Below are positions 33,764 to 44,866 of a stretch of 64,000 bases of DNA, piece after piece. The DNA comes from Paguma larvata (taxonomy: Eukaryota; Chordata; Mammalia; Carnivora; Viverridae): NCBI GenBank assembly GCA_030068075.1, contig CM057839.1, positions 18,827,167 through 18,891,166 on the forward strand, given 5' to 3'. Made by a program: the position numbers and the translations under genes. Below the pieces are notes generated by a model. The model ran no database searches. It was not told the DNA's origin and was given only the letters and a program-made list of their open reading frames with translations. The first letter of the stretch is position 1, and each line of letters starts with the position of its first letter.

Positions 33764-34682
33764 CGATGAGGGACAGAGGGGAAGTTGAGGGCAAAGTACA
33801 GGCTAACAGCATACCACCACCCCCTCCCACGCCTGGGGGCATATGTGTGATATTCCTCAGACACTCTTGGCTGCCCAAGAACAGGGGAAAGGAAAGAAAA
33901 CAAATGGTTGACTGATAGAGATCACAGTCACGCAGAACAGGAGTCTCCTTCAGTTTACTGATAACTTAGTAATACTGCAAGAAAAAGGCAATCTTATCCA
34001 TAGCCTAATCTCCAGAAACCTATAGACTCTGTTTCCTGGAGCCCTAATATTACCTTCATTGAGATGTAAGGGGGTTTGAGTACCTTGCCACGGTGATGTG
34101 GGAAACAAAGGCAACTGAAAAATTAAATTCTGTTACTGCCTACGGTCCATTGATGAGTCCTTGAAACAGGCAGAGTGGCCTTCCTCTAGGAGCTCAGCTG
34201 CCTTGATGATGACACTTTGCTGGGGGCAAAAAGGAAATCTTAACATTATCTTGACCCCCCACGCAGGATCCTGTGAGTCTTCTAAACACATAAAAATTCC
34301 TTTGCAAACCTCCTTTATCTTTAACGCCCAAGTATATGTTAGCAGTTATACTCCAACCATATGACCCTTGATATGTATCTGAAGGGTGTCATGACTGAGG
34401 TTTTACTAAACGGTAATAAATGACGTTTTCCTAACAACAGCTAGCGCCTCAAAGTCCTGGAAACCTTGCTTCCAAAATTCCTTAGAGATTTACTCTGTCC
34501 CTAACCCCCTCCCAGCCTGAAGGTATATCATCAGTCACTCTTCACAACCCCAGTGCAGCTCTTTCTGTTCACAGGTCCTGTCCCTGTGCTTTCATAAAAT
34601 CACTTTTTTGCACTACAGATGTCCTCAAGAATTCTTTCTTGGTCATCAGCCCCGAACCCCACCATCAACCCCAAATCCCATC
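33764..34682 (+). mobile_element. ERV1-like solo LTR
   Basis: The 3' part resembles ERV1 LTR ends: ccctaaccccctcccagcct, tcctgtccctgtgctttcat, a polyadenylation signal variant ATAAAA at about 34,594, then cacttttttgcactacagat, caagaattctttcttggtca and gccccgaaccccacc. No gag, pol or env is attached. ggtac lies outside both ends (33759-33763, 34683-34687). The 5' boundary is uncertain; it could begin near tgtaagggggtttgagtacc at 34,065. Confidence 0.5.
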
Positions 34683-34814
34683 GGTACTACATACAGTTAG
34701 TGAGAAAACAATTTGGTCAAGAAGGGCCTTCCCAGTACCCTCATGACCATTACATACAAATAAAGAGATGATGTAACCATAGCGAGGAAGGGCTTTTGTC
34801 TCTCTATGTGGTAA

Positions 34815-34978
34815 CTCCATTCTCCAAGTTTCTCAAGCAGGAATTCTTGGTGTCATCCTTGACTCCTCTCTTTCCCTCATGCCTCACATCCAATCATTGG
34901 CAAATCTTGGAATGTCTGACTTCGCATCTCGAATCTGCCATTAGTCACCACTGCCAGTACATATGCAAACCTTGCAGA
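34815..34978 (+). mobile_element. L2 fragment (3' part of ORF2)
   Basis: ggtgtcatccttgactcctc, tctttccctcatgcctcaca, tccaatcattggcaaatc match the L2 ORF2 segment encoding the conserved LGVxLDSSLS-like region. Read in frame it gives LVSSLTPLFPSCLTSNHW, so the 131-codon frame starting at 34,796 is an L2 shadow. Confidence 0.7.
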
Positions 34979-35035
34979 ACTGCATTTATCAGTCAGAAAA
35001 TAATATCGGCCATGCTGGTTGAAGGAGGTGTTAGG

Positions 35036-35115
35036 TCTTTAACGGGCAGAGGCCAGGGATGCCAAATGCCCTTCCATGCACAGGACAGTCTCTCCCCACC
35101 CTCAAATCATTTTCC
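35036..35115 (+). mobile_element. MER5A-type hAT DNA transposon fragment
   Basis: gggcagaggccagggatgcc, ttccatgcacaggacagtct match the MER5 core. Ends are missing. Confidence 0.6.
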
Positions 35116-35668
35116 TCCATCCTGCTTCACAGTAAATGCTCTACATTCACATTCCTTTCTGAGCCTACAGTCTGATTTCATTTACTCATAAACACAGAGT
35201 GGAGTTTTGTTTTTAACGTACGTGGAATTTTCATGGAATGAACCGACTGTAGGAATTGAAGAAAGGTTATGCTCGGTGTTGTTTGAAAGAGGACTTTTTC
35301 ACCATTTCAGAAAATAACATTGGCCATGCTGGTTTTGGTCCATGAGTTGCCAGTATAAAACACCTGTACTGGCTAGTCCTCTTAACTTCACATCTACCGT
35401 AGGCATACATATGGGTGTCAAAATCAGGCCAGTTGTCATTTCTGACCAGTAATTATCTAATGTATTCTTGCGGGAAAAGCCATTTACTCAAACATATGGT
35501 TTTTAAAATAAATTATTTTACATTTGTTCCTCTCTGGTATTAGAAAAAGGGTTTTTGAATTTTTAATTATTGTAAATTTTGACTTATTTTGGTCATCGAT
35601 TGTATAGATATTTCAGATTTATTTAGAGTAGTAAAGACGGTGTTTTTGTTTTTAATTTAAAAAATGTA

Positions 35669-35868
35669 GGGATGCCTGGGTCGCTCAGTTGGTTAAGCAT
35701 CCAGCTCTTGATTTCGGCTCAGGTCATGATCTCATGGGTTCGTGAGTTTAAGTCCCGCATTGGGCTCCAAGCTGACAGTGCAGAGCCTGCTTGGGATTCT
35801 CTCTCTCTACCTACTCTCTCTACCTCTCTCTCTCTCTCAAAATAAATAAATAGGCTTAAAAAAAACAC
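35669..35868 (+). mobile_element. CAN SINE
   Basis: Forward older-type SINE: gggatgcctgggtcgctcag head, agctcttgatttcggctcag, tail caaaataaataaataggctt. TSD tttaaaaaatgta / tttaaaaatgca at 35656-35668 and 35869-35880. Confidence 0.9.
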
Positions 35869-35934
35869 TTTAAAAATGCAATGGGTAGGATAGGGTTGAT
35901 ATCACTCTTCTAACTTGTCTCTTTACTGCTTCCC

Positions 35935-36530
35935 TACCATCGGCTCCCGTTACATCAGCCAGTTACCCTAGTAACACTGGAACACAGCCCGTCACCTCCC
36001 CTCACACAGTTCTCAAATGGCTTCCCATTTCACTTAGAATAAAATGCTAAATGAAGCCCCCGTGTGCTTTCCCTGAAAACTTCTCTGCTTCACCTCCTAC
36101 CTCCCACCTCCTACAACATTCTCAACTCATTCCACTCTAGCCAGTGCTGACCTTACAGTTTTGCTCACACATCTAGCAAACACTGACCTGAGAATCTTTT
36201 CCAGTTGCAAGAAATCCCTTTCATCTAGAGAGCTGGATGGCAGTGCTGAACTTCATTTAGATCTCTGCTCGAAGGTCTTCCATTTCTATAAAAAACAGTA
36301 GTGGACTCCCGGCCCTTATGATCTTTTCCCTCAGCTGGTTTTTTACATTTTCATTGTGTTCATCAGCCCCCAATATATTACATAGTTACATATTTTTATT
36401 GTCCATTCTTTTAAGTAGAATATAAACTATATGAGAGCAAAGGCATGGTCTGTCTTGTTCGCTATTTATCTGTGATGCCTAGAATGGTGCTGGTACTTGA
36501 TGGTCACTCAATTATATTGAATGAATGAGT
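35935..36530 (+). mobile_element. L2 3' end
   Basis: Forward L2: tcaaatggcttcccatttca, cttagaataaaatgctaaat, cattccactctagccagtgc, atctctgctcgaaggtcttc, gtagaatataaactatatga, gatgcctagaatggtgctgg, ending tattgaatgaatgag. About 600 bp, all in order. Confidence 0.8.
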
Positions 36531-36549
36531 GTTTTTGTTTTTAAGTTTC

Positions 36550-36720
36550 AAGTTTGAATACTGGCTGCACCATTCATTAAGTACAAGATCAGGGGCAATT
36601 CAGCATTAAGACTCAATTTTCATGTCTCACTTAAGATGCCTGTTTCACAAGATTCCTATAAAGGTTAAGAAAGATAATTTATATAAAATCCTTATTGTAG
36701 TGCATAGAATATACAAACTT
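36550..36720 (+). mobile_element. MIR, decayed
   Basis: Forward MIR-like: tttgaatactggctgcacca, aagactcaattttcatgtct, ttcctataaaggttaagaaa. It follows the L2 in the same orientation. Confidence 0.5.
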
Positions 36721-36730
36721 TTAATTAAAG

Positions 36731-36832
36731 TGTCTACCTACGTACTTATTTGTCTATCCACCCGTCTATACACCTACCTGTCTGTGTATCCCTCCATTTA
36801 TTCCATCTATCATTCAACTATGCACTTATTCA
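36731..36832. repeat. Degenerate (TCTA/CTAC)n repeat
   Basis: Repeated variants of cta/tctatc/ccta over about 100 bp, heavily mutated. Confidence 0.75.
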
Positions 36833-37658
36833 CGCGGCCTGTTGGACCTCCCACTCATTCTGACAATTCTCAGAATCGTGAGATGAGGCCCAGTATATAT
36901 ATGGTTATGCAACTTTTGAGATTTGTGTATCTCGTGGATATGCATAAAGTATAAAAATTACCCTCCCCAGGAAGACAGAAACTTTTATAATCTGTTAGGT
37001 ATAATGGAAAAATTGATATTAAAAAATTCTGTGGGCCTACCTAATATTATTTTATTATTATTAGTCTATTCTAGAAAATGCTTTCATCCAGTAGACCTAT
37101 TTTACTGGATTTCAACCTTTCCTCTATGTCTGCAATTATCATGGAATTTAATTCATGGAAATGTGTTAAAGTAAATTGCTAGATAGGGAGGAATTGACCA
37201 TGATGTTGCTAGAGATTAATAATAGGTACTTTTATAAAATTATTCTTATAACTAGAGAAGTTGAATTTCAGTAAAAACAGTAATTAACATCCCATTTATA
37301 ACTAATTTAATTAAAGGATGTTGGTCCATTAGAGACCCAGAAATCGATCACACAAGTGCTTTCTTCTGTGCTTTCACTCTCTGTCCTTCCTTTTTCTGTA
37401 GACCAGTCAGGGATTTGGGCCTTACTTCAATAGTTTTTAAGGAAAAGAGTGATACTTGTGGGTCTGCATAGTGGATATATGCAGTCAAACTCCTGGATAC
37501 TGAAATCAATATTTTACTCTTCTTACTCACATTTTGGGGGAAGAGTGTGCCCTTTCTGAATATACATTAATTGATCAGAAAAATGTAGTATATAGCATAC
37601 ATAAACTGATTCTTTAGAAGCAATTTCAAAATCAACTGCAGCATTGTTTGAAACAGCA

Positions 37659-37690
<32 letters not shown>
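37659..37690. repeat. (AAC)n microsatellite
   Basis: About ten uninterrupted caa/aac units. Confidence 0.95.
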
Positions 37691-37899
37691 CTGGAAACAA
37701 TTCGATTCACAAGGAAATTAGTTAAAGGGAAAAATGATATAGCTATATATATATGTATGCAATATTTTATAAATTAAAACACACATTTATATAGAAGAAT
37801 GTACATCAAATTGTTAAAAGTGGTTTTTGTGTTAGAATCAGGGTTTTGAAGTAATTTCATTTACCATGTATTTCAACTCGATGGAGTCTGATCATCATC

Positions 37900-37924
37900 T
37901 AATAATAATAATAAATAATAATAA
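37900..37924. repeat. (AAT)n microsatellite
   Basis: taataataataataaataat with one interruption. Confidence 0.9.
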
Positions 37925-38059
37925 GTGAATACAGATTAAGATACTCTGATATATCTAAATAAACTTTCTGAAAAAATATTTCTGGTATTAAGTATATTTC
38001 TCTACAACTTATGAGTCAGAAGAGCTTACATATTCATCTCAATGCTTCTGGAAAGAATA

Positions 38060-38190
38060 TAATTTGTAACTCACATGAATAGCGTACTTGGACAAGTTAC
38101 TTAACCTTTCTAAGCCTGTTTCCTCACTTGTAAAATGCAGATAATAAGAATAAGTACCTCAAAGATAGTAAAATTGAATGGGAGAATTAC
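38060..38190 (+). mobile_element. MIR fragment
   Basis: Forward MIR: acttggacaagttacttaac, ctttctaagcctgtttcctc, acttgtaaaatgcagataat, taagtacctcaaagatag. Confidence 0.8.
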
Positions 38191-38558
38191 TACTCACACT
38201 AAATGCCATGCCAAAGGAAACTACTGGCCTGACTTCTAAATTGGAACAAGAAAGGCTTTCCAGAAAGAAACAGGATAAAGGAAAAGCGATTATTTCTGGT
38301 TGCCTTTGTCTCCCCACCAGAACTTCATGTCCCTTTTTTCTTTCACATATTCAAATAGAAATTATTATTCTATAGTACCTTCTATTGGGCAACTTTCCTA
38401 AGCCCACTGGGAAAGAATATTTTATCTTTGGATAAAGCTAAAGGAATTTGTCTAATTTTTCTGCAGAAATTTACGAAAGGTTCAATACTGTAGTTCCAGT
38501 TTATACCACCAGAACTTGGTCCCAAGTGTGTAAAAAGAAACATATGCCTAATACCAGA

Positions 38559-38614
<56 letters not shown>

Positions 38615-39438
38615 TGAACTGAGTCTATAAGTGGGTAACTCAAATCTCTACAGATATGGAGTTACATGACTAACAAAGAATAATCATATTAAAATTAATG
38701 TCTTTAATGTTACTGGGTCTCCCACCTGAATAAAAGTAGAGCATAGCCGTTACCTTTACTAAAACTTCCAATTATTTATGAAAGGCTCTGGGATTTTCCA
38801 TATACTTATGGCCAGAACTTCATGTTCTTCTACTGTCAGACAACCTGCTGCTGTTTCCTGCTTATGTAGCTGCTTGAGGGAAACATCTTGCTGTGGCTTT
38901 TGTTACAAAGATGCTCCATGAGGCTTTAGGTTTCTCCTAGGTCCTGCTTCCTGATGCTACCCAAGATGTAAAAGCTTTGGGTTTCCAAATGCTGCCAATT
39001 CCTTTATTTCTTGCTCTGTTAGAACCAATATCGGTAACAATACAGAAAATAAATCTTTTCTCAAATATGAGACTGAAGTTGTCCGAGGACCCCAAAGCTT
39101 TATGAAGTATTTGTTCCTTGAACATTGCCTATTTCCCACGACTGCCCTTTTCATTTCAGTTCCTAGCCTCTCTCCAAATGAATCAAGTCTCCTTCCTGTC
39201 TGGGCGTAGAGACGATACTGTCTTTTCTTCCTCATCAGTTTCCAGGTTTTTCAGAAGAACATTTCCAGGTTTTTTCAGAAAAACTAGATTCTACTTCTAG
39301 GTTCTTCACAAGAACTTTTTATTTATTAGATAGGGATATTGTCTCATTAATTCAGTAGGTAAAACTAGATTCTTAAGATTAGAGTATAAGATTCATGTGG
39401 GGACCAGGATATTTGTGATTATGAGAGAAAGTGAGCTA
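38191..39438. other. Unique sequence with (GA)n and a short tandem duplication
   Basis: No gene recognised. Two frames at 38,937-39,235 (62 and 92 codons, minus strand) and one plus-strand frame have no known domain. A 23-bp near-tandem duplication around tttccaggttttt occurs at 39,238-39,284. Confidence 0.4.
38562..38611. repeat. (AG)25 microsatellite
   Basis: 50 bp uninterrupted. Unlike the other GA runs here it has no SINE body attached. Confidence 0.95.
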
Positions 39439-39439
39439 G

Positions 39440-39515
39440 TATTTTCAAGGTCCTGTTACATGCTTCATCTCATTTCATGTTTACAGGAGCCCTGTGAATT
39501 AGCCTGTGTCCTGGA
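39440..39515 (-). mobile_element. MIR fragment
   Basis: Reverse MIR core: ggtcctgttacatgcttcat, ctcatttcatgtttacagga, gccctgtgaattagcc. Confidence 0.5.
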
Positions 39516-40320
39516 CTTTGTGTGTTGGCTAAATTCTCAATCATTCTGCATCTTTATCCTTATTGCAAGAGCTGGAAGTCTGGGAACTTTATTCCCTAGA
39601 CTCTGACTCTCTCTCACTCCCAGGTTTTGGGTGTGGTATGAGTTTAATCATTGAGATTTACTTCTACAAGGTTTGAAAGATGAAAGGACACAGGTGATTT
39701 TTCCTCCTTCTGTGGTGCTAGCAGATAGGTGGACTCCCACAGACCTGGATGTTGCAGTAGCTGAACTCAGTATTGTACTGCCTGGTTCCCAGATACGGTG
39801 CCGTGGACAGCTGGGAAGTTGGCAGCTGTGTCAGGGGAGTTTCTCATTTCTGGGAATTAGGAACTATGTTCTGATCTTTCACCTCTGTAGTAGTTTAGCT
39901 TGAAATCTAAAAGCAGCCCAATGACTTTTGTTTATCCTAACCGTCTAATGATTTTGCAAGCTTCAAATTCCTTGTAATAAATATCTTTCAATATGGAAAT
40001 TCTTAGAGGAATTTCTATGTCCCTCTATTGAATCCTAAAAAACATTTTCTTATTTTCATGTGATTACATATGAGAATATGATCAAATTAGTAAATCGCAG
40101 AGACACATTCACTGACTGAAGTTTTTTAAAGTTATAGTATTATATTGCCTGCTCAAACCACCTACCAGTGACTAAAATATATGAGACACTCAAGAAATGA
40201 TAGTTTTAATATGAGAAAATTAATCTCTACTTGATGAAAAATTACACTATTGGCCTTACTTTTTTGGTTTTTCTTTATTCATATATTTCATGTATCCTAG
40301 AAGTGATTTTTTTCATTTGT
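39516..40320. other. Unique non-coding sequence
   Basis: No repeat or gene recognised. The 76-codon frame at 39673-39903 shows no known domain. Confidence 0.4.
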
Positions 40321-40345
40321 GAGCTTAGTTTATAAGAATTTTTTT

Positions 40346-40546
40346 AAGTTTATTTATTTTGAGAGAGACAGAGAGAGCACACGTGGGGGAGGGGTAGAAA
40401 GGGAGGGAGAGAGAGAATCCCAAGTGGGTTTCTCAGTGGAAGCACATAGCCCAATGTGGGCCTCGAACTCACGAGACCCTGAGATCATGACATGAGCCAA
40501 AACCAAGAGTCGGACGCTTAACCAACTGAGCCACCCAGGTGTGCCT
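40346..40546 (-). mobile_element. CAN SINE at the L1 poly(A) junction
   Basis: Reverse-complement older-type SINE. TSD gtttataagaattttttt at 40328-40345 and from 40547. The duplicated target is the junction between the L1's own TSD and its poly(A) (T on this strand), so this SINE came after the L1. Confidence 0.95.
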
Positions 40547-40557
40547 GTTTATAAGAA

Positions 40558-41622
40558 TTTTTTTTTAACAGCTGCCTATTTCTTTCTACCTCCATTTCCC
40601 TGACAACCACCATTCTATTCTCTGTTTCTGTACAGTGGAGCATTTTAGATACCTCATAAAAGTGGAATCATGCAGTATTTGTCTTTCTGAAGCTGACTTT
40701 TCTCAGTGTAATGTCTTCCAGGTGCATCCATGTTGTTAAATGGTAGGAATTCCTTCTATCTAAAGGCTGAATAATATTCCATTATATGCCTGTACCACAT
40801 TTTCTTTATCCATTCCCGTTTTGATGGACATTTGGGTTGTTTCCTTATCTTTGCTAATGTAAACAATGCTGCAATGAACATGGGAGCACAGATAATCTCT
40901 TTGAGATCTTGACTTCAATATTTTTTTAATGTCTATTTACTTTTGAGAGAGAGAGAGAGAGAAAGAGAACATGAGTAGAGTAGGGGCAGAGAGATTGGGA
41001 GAATCTGAAGCAGTATCCAGGTTCTGAACGGTCAGCACAGACCCCAATGCGGGGCTTGAACCCACGAACGATGAGATCATGACCTGAACCCAAGTTGGAT
41101 GCTTAACCGACTGAGCCACTCAGGCGCCCCTTGACTTCAAGGTTTTGGACATATTCCCAGGAGTAAAACTGCTGGATTACATGGTAGTTCTATTTTTAAG
41201 TTTTTGAGGAACCTCCATACTGTTTTCCATAGTGGCTGCACCCATTTATTTCCAGCAATAGAGCACAAGGGTTCTCTTTTCCCCACATCCTCGACAACAT
41301 GTATTACTTCTTGTTTCCTTAATAACGGCCATTCTAACACGTGTGTGGGGATATCTTATTGATTTGCGTTTCCCTGATGATCAGTGAGGTTGAGCATCTT
41401 TTTATATACCTGTTTACTGTTTATCTCCTTTTGAGAAATTCTGTCCTAGTTCTGTGCCTGTTTTGGAATAGGGTCGATCATTTTTTTCCCTATTATATTG
41501 TATGAGTCCTTTATATATTTTAGAAATGAATCCCTTACCAGATACATGGTTTGCAAATATTTTCTCCCATTCCATAGGTTGCCTTTTCACTTTGTTAATT
41601 GTTTCCTTTGGTTTTAGTTTTT
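40558..41622 (-). mobile_element. 5'-truncated L1 with 17-bp TSD
   Basis: Reverse-complement L1 ORF2 end and 3' UTR: tgaataatattccattatat, acatttgggttgtttcctta, gaggaacctccatactgttt, ctgatgatcagtgaggttga, gtttgcaaatattttctccc. TSD agcttagtttataagaa is perfect at 40322-40338 and 41623-41639. Poly(A) appears as the T run at 40,558-40,566. Interrupted by a SINE at 40919-41130. Non-coding remnant. Confidence 0.9.
40919..41130 (-). mobile_element. CAN SINE inside the L1
   Basis: Reverse-complement SINE ending gagccactcaggcgcccc. TSD ttgacttcaa at 40909-40918 and 41131-41140. Confidence 0.95.
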
Positions 41623-41869
41623 AGCTTAGTTTATAAGAAATATTTTTGAAGAATCTATCTCATTTGTCTATCTATAAAGAAACTAAATTTAGTCTTTCAT
41701 GAATTTGTATACCGTGCATTCATTAAGCTAATATTAATGCTAATATTAATTTCTGAGGTTTTATCTGTCAGTAGATAATATTCACCTCACTGATTTACAT
41801 TCATTATTATTTTTAACATAATTGTGCTATTCGTCTATTTCTCTTTCCTCTTGAGATGGGTCACATTTT

Positions 41870-42460
41870 TCTATCTCTTTCCTATGTTAAATACGTTTAG
41901 ATTGTAACCTGAATATTTTGAATGTTATGTCATGGAGGGTCTGGGTTCTGTTATACTCTTCCAAAGAGAATTAATTTTTGCTTAGTAATTTATTTTGTAC
42001 AAAAACTGTCTCTTGAGTGGTAGTTCAGGTTTCTGTTCAGTTATTTTATCTTTGTCTGGACTACTTTGAGTCTACCATATGCAGGGATAGTTCAAGGGTC
42101 TGTCAGAGATTTTTTACACACAATTTGTGGCTCCCTATCTCTGTTTCTCTTTGGCTCTTCCAAGGTTTCCCCATCACTTTCCAGAATCCTGCATTCTGCT
42201 TTTCTTCAGGCTAGAAAAATGGGCATTTTCTATGGGGACTTTAGTCACCATGTACCATATCAACTTTGCTTGTCTCATGCTGTTTTCTTCTTCAACAGTT
42301 GACTCCCTTGCAGAATATGCAAGGTTTTGTTCACTCTCCAGGGTCTTTACATAACTGTTTGTTATGTTTTGTCAGAAGTTTATAGTCGTTATCTGTGGAA
42401 AGGCTGGTCTGGTAGAAGCTTAGTCAGTCATATCATATGTGCAACTTCTTTTGTTATTCC
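41870..42460. mobile_element. Ancient interspersed repeat, probably LINE-derived
   Basis: Phrases such as tgaatgttatgtcatggagg, gtctgggttctgttatactc, agtttatagtcgttatctgt and aaggctggtctggtagaagc resemble a widespread old mammalian repeat, likely an L1 terminal region. I cannot fix the family or orientation. Overlapping 65-78-codon frames here are treated as shadows. Confidence 0.35.
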
Positions 42461-43505
42461 AAAACAACAGAAGTTTTTTTAATATTCACATGTAGTCTGA
42501 AATAGCGATTCCTAATAAGCACTTGTGATTCCGTTTTTCTCGGGAACAATCAATGGAGGAAGGGTATGCGGCACCACAGAGAGGACCCTTCTACCTTCAG
42601 GATGGGAGGTAGCACACATCATTTCCATTCATATTCTATTGAAGAGAAGTTGATCACATAGCCCTATATAATTTTAATGGAGCCGGAAGAATGTAGTCTA
42701 ATTGTGTCCCTAGAAGAGGAAGAAGTAAGTTTTCTAATCAACTGGCAGCATCTGACACATAAGAGTTTTATTCATTAATACTTTTATCAAAATTACTACA
42801 AATTGCATCAGCTGAGGAAAATTCAATATGTTCACAATATCTTTCTTCAATATCCATTAACAGTTCCCTGAACTGAAAATAATACCTTCTCATTATCTTC
42901 ATCTCATGACATTATCTGAAATGCACTTCTGCAGAAATATTATTCATGTTGGGATATGACTGCCATATATATCTATGAGTTCATTAAAAAAATTATTGAA
43001 CACCTTCTATCTCCAAGATTTATGAGAAATAGTCATGATTGCAGTTAAGCTCTTCATGGTCATTAACTCAGGAAAAGAAGAATACCAAAAATCATTTCTG
43101 CCAAATTACGATCATAGTACAATTTACTTTGTGTTTTTTAGACTTCAGTATGTGAGGTCATGATTCATTTCTAATAGATAAGAAAAGTATCTTGCTTTCA
43201 CTTCCTTTTATGAATACGAAGAACATTAATGTGGCAAATAAGGTGGACTAAGAAGAAAGAGGTCACTAACATATTATGAGTCAAAAGAGTAAGTCCCATA
43301 TTGCAACACGATGCTAGGGATAAAAAAATAAGACTGCAAAAAGTCACATCTATCTTTTAAAAATGAAGAAACTGGACTCTCTACTTCAGCAGCTTTATTT
43401 CTGAGACATATTCAGGCTTTTTGGGGGTAATAGACACAGTAGATTGTTTCCTATAATATTCTCCTTCTCTCATCTTCCAAATTGGTGTGTTTTTGTTTCT
43501 ATTAG

Positions 43506-43558
43506 AGAAATGGCGAACTGGTATTGTTCCTGGATATTTACACCGTCAGTACCCTGAA
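43506..43558 (+). other. Possible small exon 1 (speculative)
   Basis: 53 nt preceded by a pyrimidine-rich acceptor-like tgtgtttttgtttctattag and followed by gtaagt at 43559. Two frames are open: KWRTGIVPGYLHRQYPE (entry phase with two leading bases) and RNGELVLFLDIYTVSTLK. Neither matches a protein I recognise. Could equally be a non-coding RNA exon or chance. Confidence 0.15.
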
Positions 43559-43759
43559 GTAAGTCTGAGATGCACCAGCAGGTGAGCCAAGGTCAACGAG
43601 ACTGTCATTTTCTCTCTAAAGAAAGGAAGAAACTATACTTGCCTATATCATGGTTTTCCTTTCTTTGTACTAGTTTGAACAGAGCAGTTGGGGAAACTAG
43701 GAGGGGAGTGGTAATTGCTGCACATCTTCCTCTCTTTTCATTTCTTCTTTTTTTCCAAG

Positions 43760-43805
43760 ACTACGGTCTCACAATTTATTTCAAGGAAAATTGGCTTTCA
43801 CAAAG
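43760..43805 (+). other. Possible small exon 2 (speculative)
   Basis: 46 nt preceded by a strong acceptor-like tttcttctttttttccaag and followed by gtgagg at 43806. Together with the segment at 43,506 it adds to 99 nt, which keeps frame. No recognisable domain. Confidence 0.15.
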
Positions 43806-44639
43806 GTGAGGAATAAAACTTATGGGTCTACACGAATTTTATTTGTATTTTGAGCACAAAAAAGGAGGCTGTTGGTAACTTCTAAGACACACGGAGCTAA
43901 TCACCACATAATATTTATAATTATACAACAAAGTGATCATAGTGTCAATCAGTTTAGGATGTGGGATAAACTTCCAGGTATCAGGCATCAGGAAGAGAAA
44001 CGATGGTAGTAAGTTTTTCTTGTCACCTTTCCTGACAACCCAGAACAGTTATGAATTAAGGTATGGACCCACACACTCGCTTAGCTTGTGGGATTCCATG
44101 CTTGCTGGGGCTGGAGTCTATCCCCCAAATTTCAGAGATCCACAATCTATTCCTATTCTTTCGTTATAATTTGTTTTACCATGTTGTAACTCACAGCAAG
44201 CCCATTTCAGGTGGGCTTTTATATCAGCTAGTTGTAGTGGACCATAAAACAAACAACTCCTATTTTACCTACATGCCACGCAAGGGCACTATCTCTTTGA
44301 AGCAGTGTCTAGAACAGAATTTTCCTGGGGTTTCTGGTCAGCTGCTTAAAACTTTGGAGAGTAGGCGTCAAAACAATAAAACATTATGATCGTTTCTAAA
44401 AGAGGCAGGGGACATACCAGTGCAAAACTAATCCAACAGGTCTTGAAGTACAGAACTAAGGCACTTTTTGACTAGCCACGCTGTCTCATATTCATTATGA
44501 AATATACTGCAATTCCCAGAGAAGCCTATGGGCAGGATTTGGGGATGTTTCCATTTCTTTGTGTGCAATAGAATCAAATACCTGCCAGACACAAGAAAAT
44601 ACTGTTCATTGTTTTCCACCTAAATATCCACTGTACTTG

Positions 44640-44853
44640 AGCACCTGGGTACCTCAGTTGGTTAAGTGTCAGGACTTCGGCTCAGGTCAGGATCTCACAG
44701 TTTGTGAGTTAGAGCCACGCTTCGGGCTCTGTGCTGACAGCTCAGAGCCTGGAGCCTGCTTCAAATTCTGTGTCTCCCTCTCTCTCTGCCCCACCCCTGC
44801 TCACTCTCTCTGCCTCTCAAAACTGAAGAAATGTTAAAGAAATTTTTTTTAAC
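44640..44853 (+). mobile_element. Felid-type CAN SINE
   Basis: Forward SINE: gagcacctgggtacctcagt head, ctctgtgctgacagctcaga, short A tail ending in T-rich sequence. TSD tccactgtacttg / tccactctatttg at 44627-44639 and 44854-44866. Confidence 0.95.
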
Positions 44854-44866
44854 TCCACTCTATTTG

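Larger units (their letters stand above)
36833..38058. other. Unique AT-rich sequence with microsatellites
   Basis: No gene recognised. Contains (AAC)n at 37,659-37,690 and (AAT)n at 37,900-37,924. Confidence 0.5.
42461..44626. other. Unique non-coding sequence with two exon-like segments
   Basis: No repeat recognised over about 2.1 kb. Two short segments bounded by strong splice-site-like sequence lie at 43,506-43,558 and 43,760-43,805. Overlapping 78-108-codon frames at 43,933-44,389 lack known domains. Confidence 0.4.

Noticed and set aside
34796..35191. 131-codon frame, the longest in the window
   Set aside because: It runs over an L2 ORF2 fragment and a MER5A piece, and has no continuous domain.
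43570..43809. Frame with DYGLTIYFKENW, resembling the start of a Cys-loop receptor exon (DYTLTMYF-type)
   Set aside because: The match is a few residues, a stop follows soon, and none of the downstream receptor motifs appear. Treated as coincidence.
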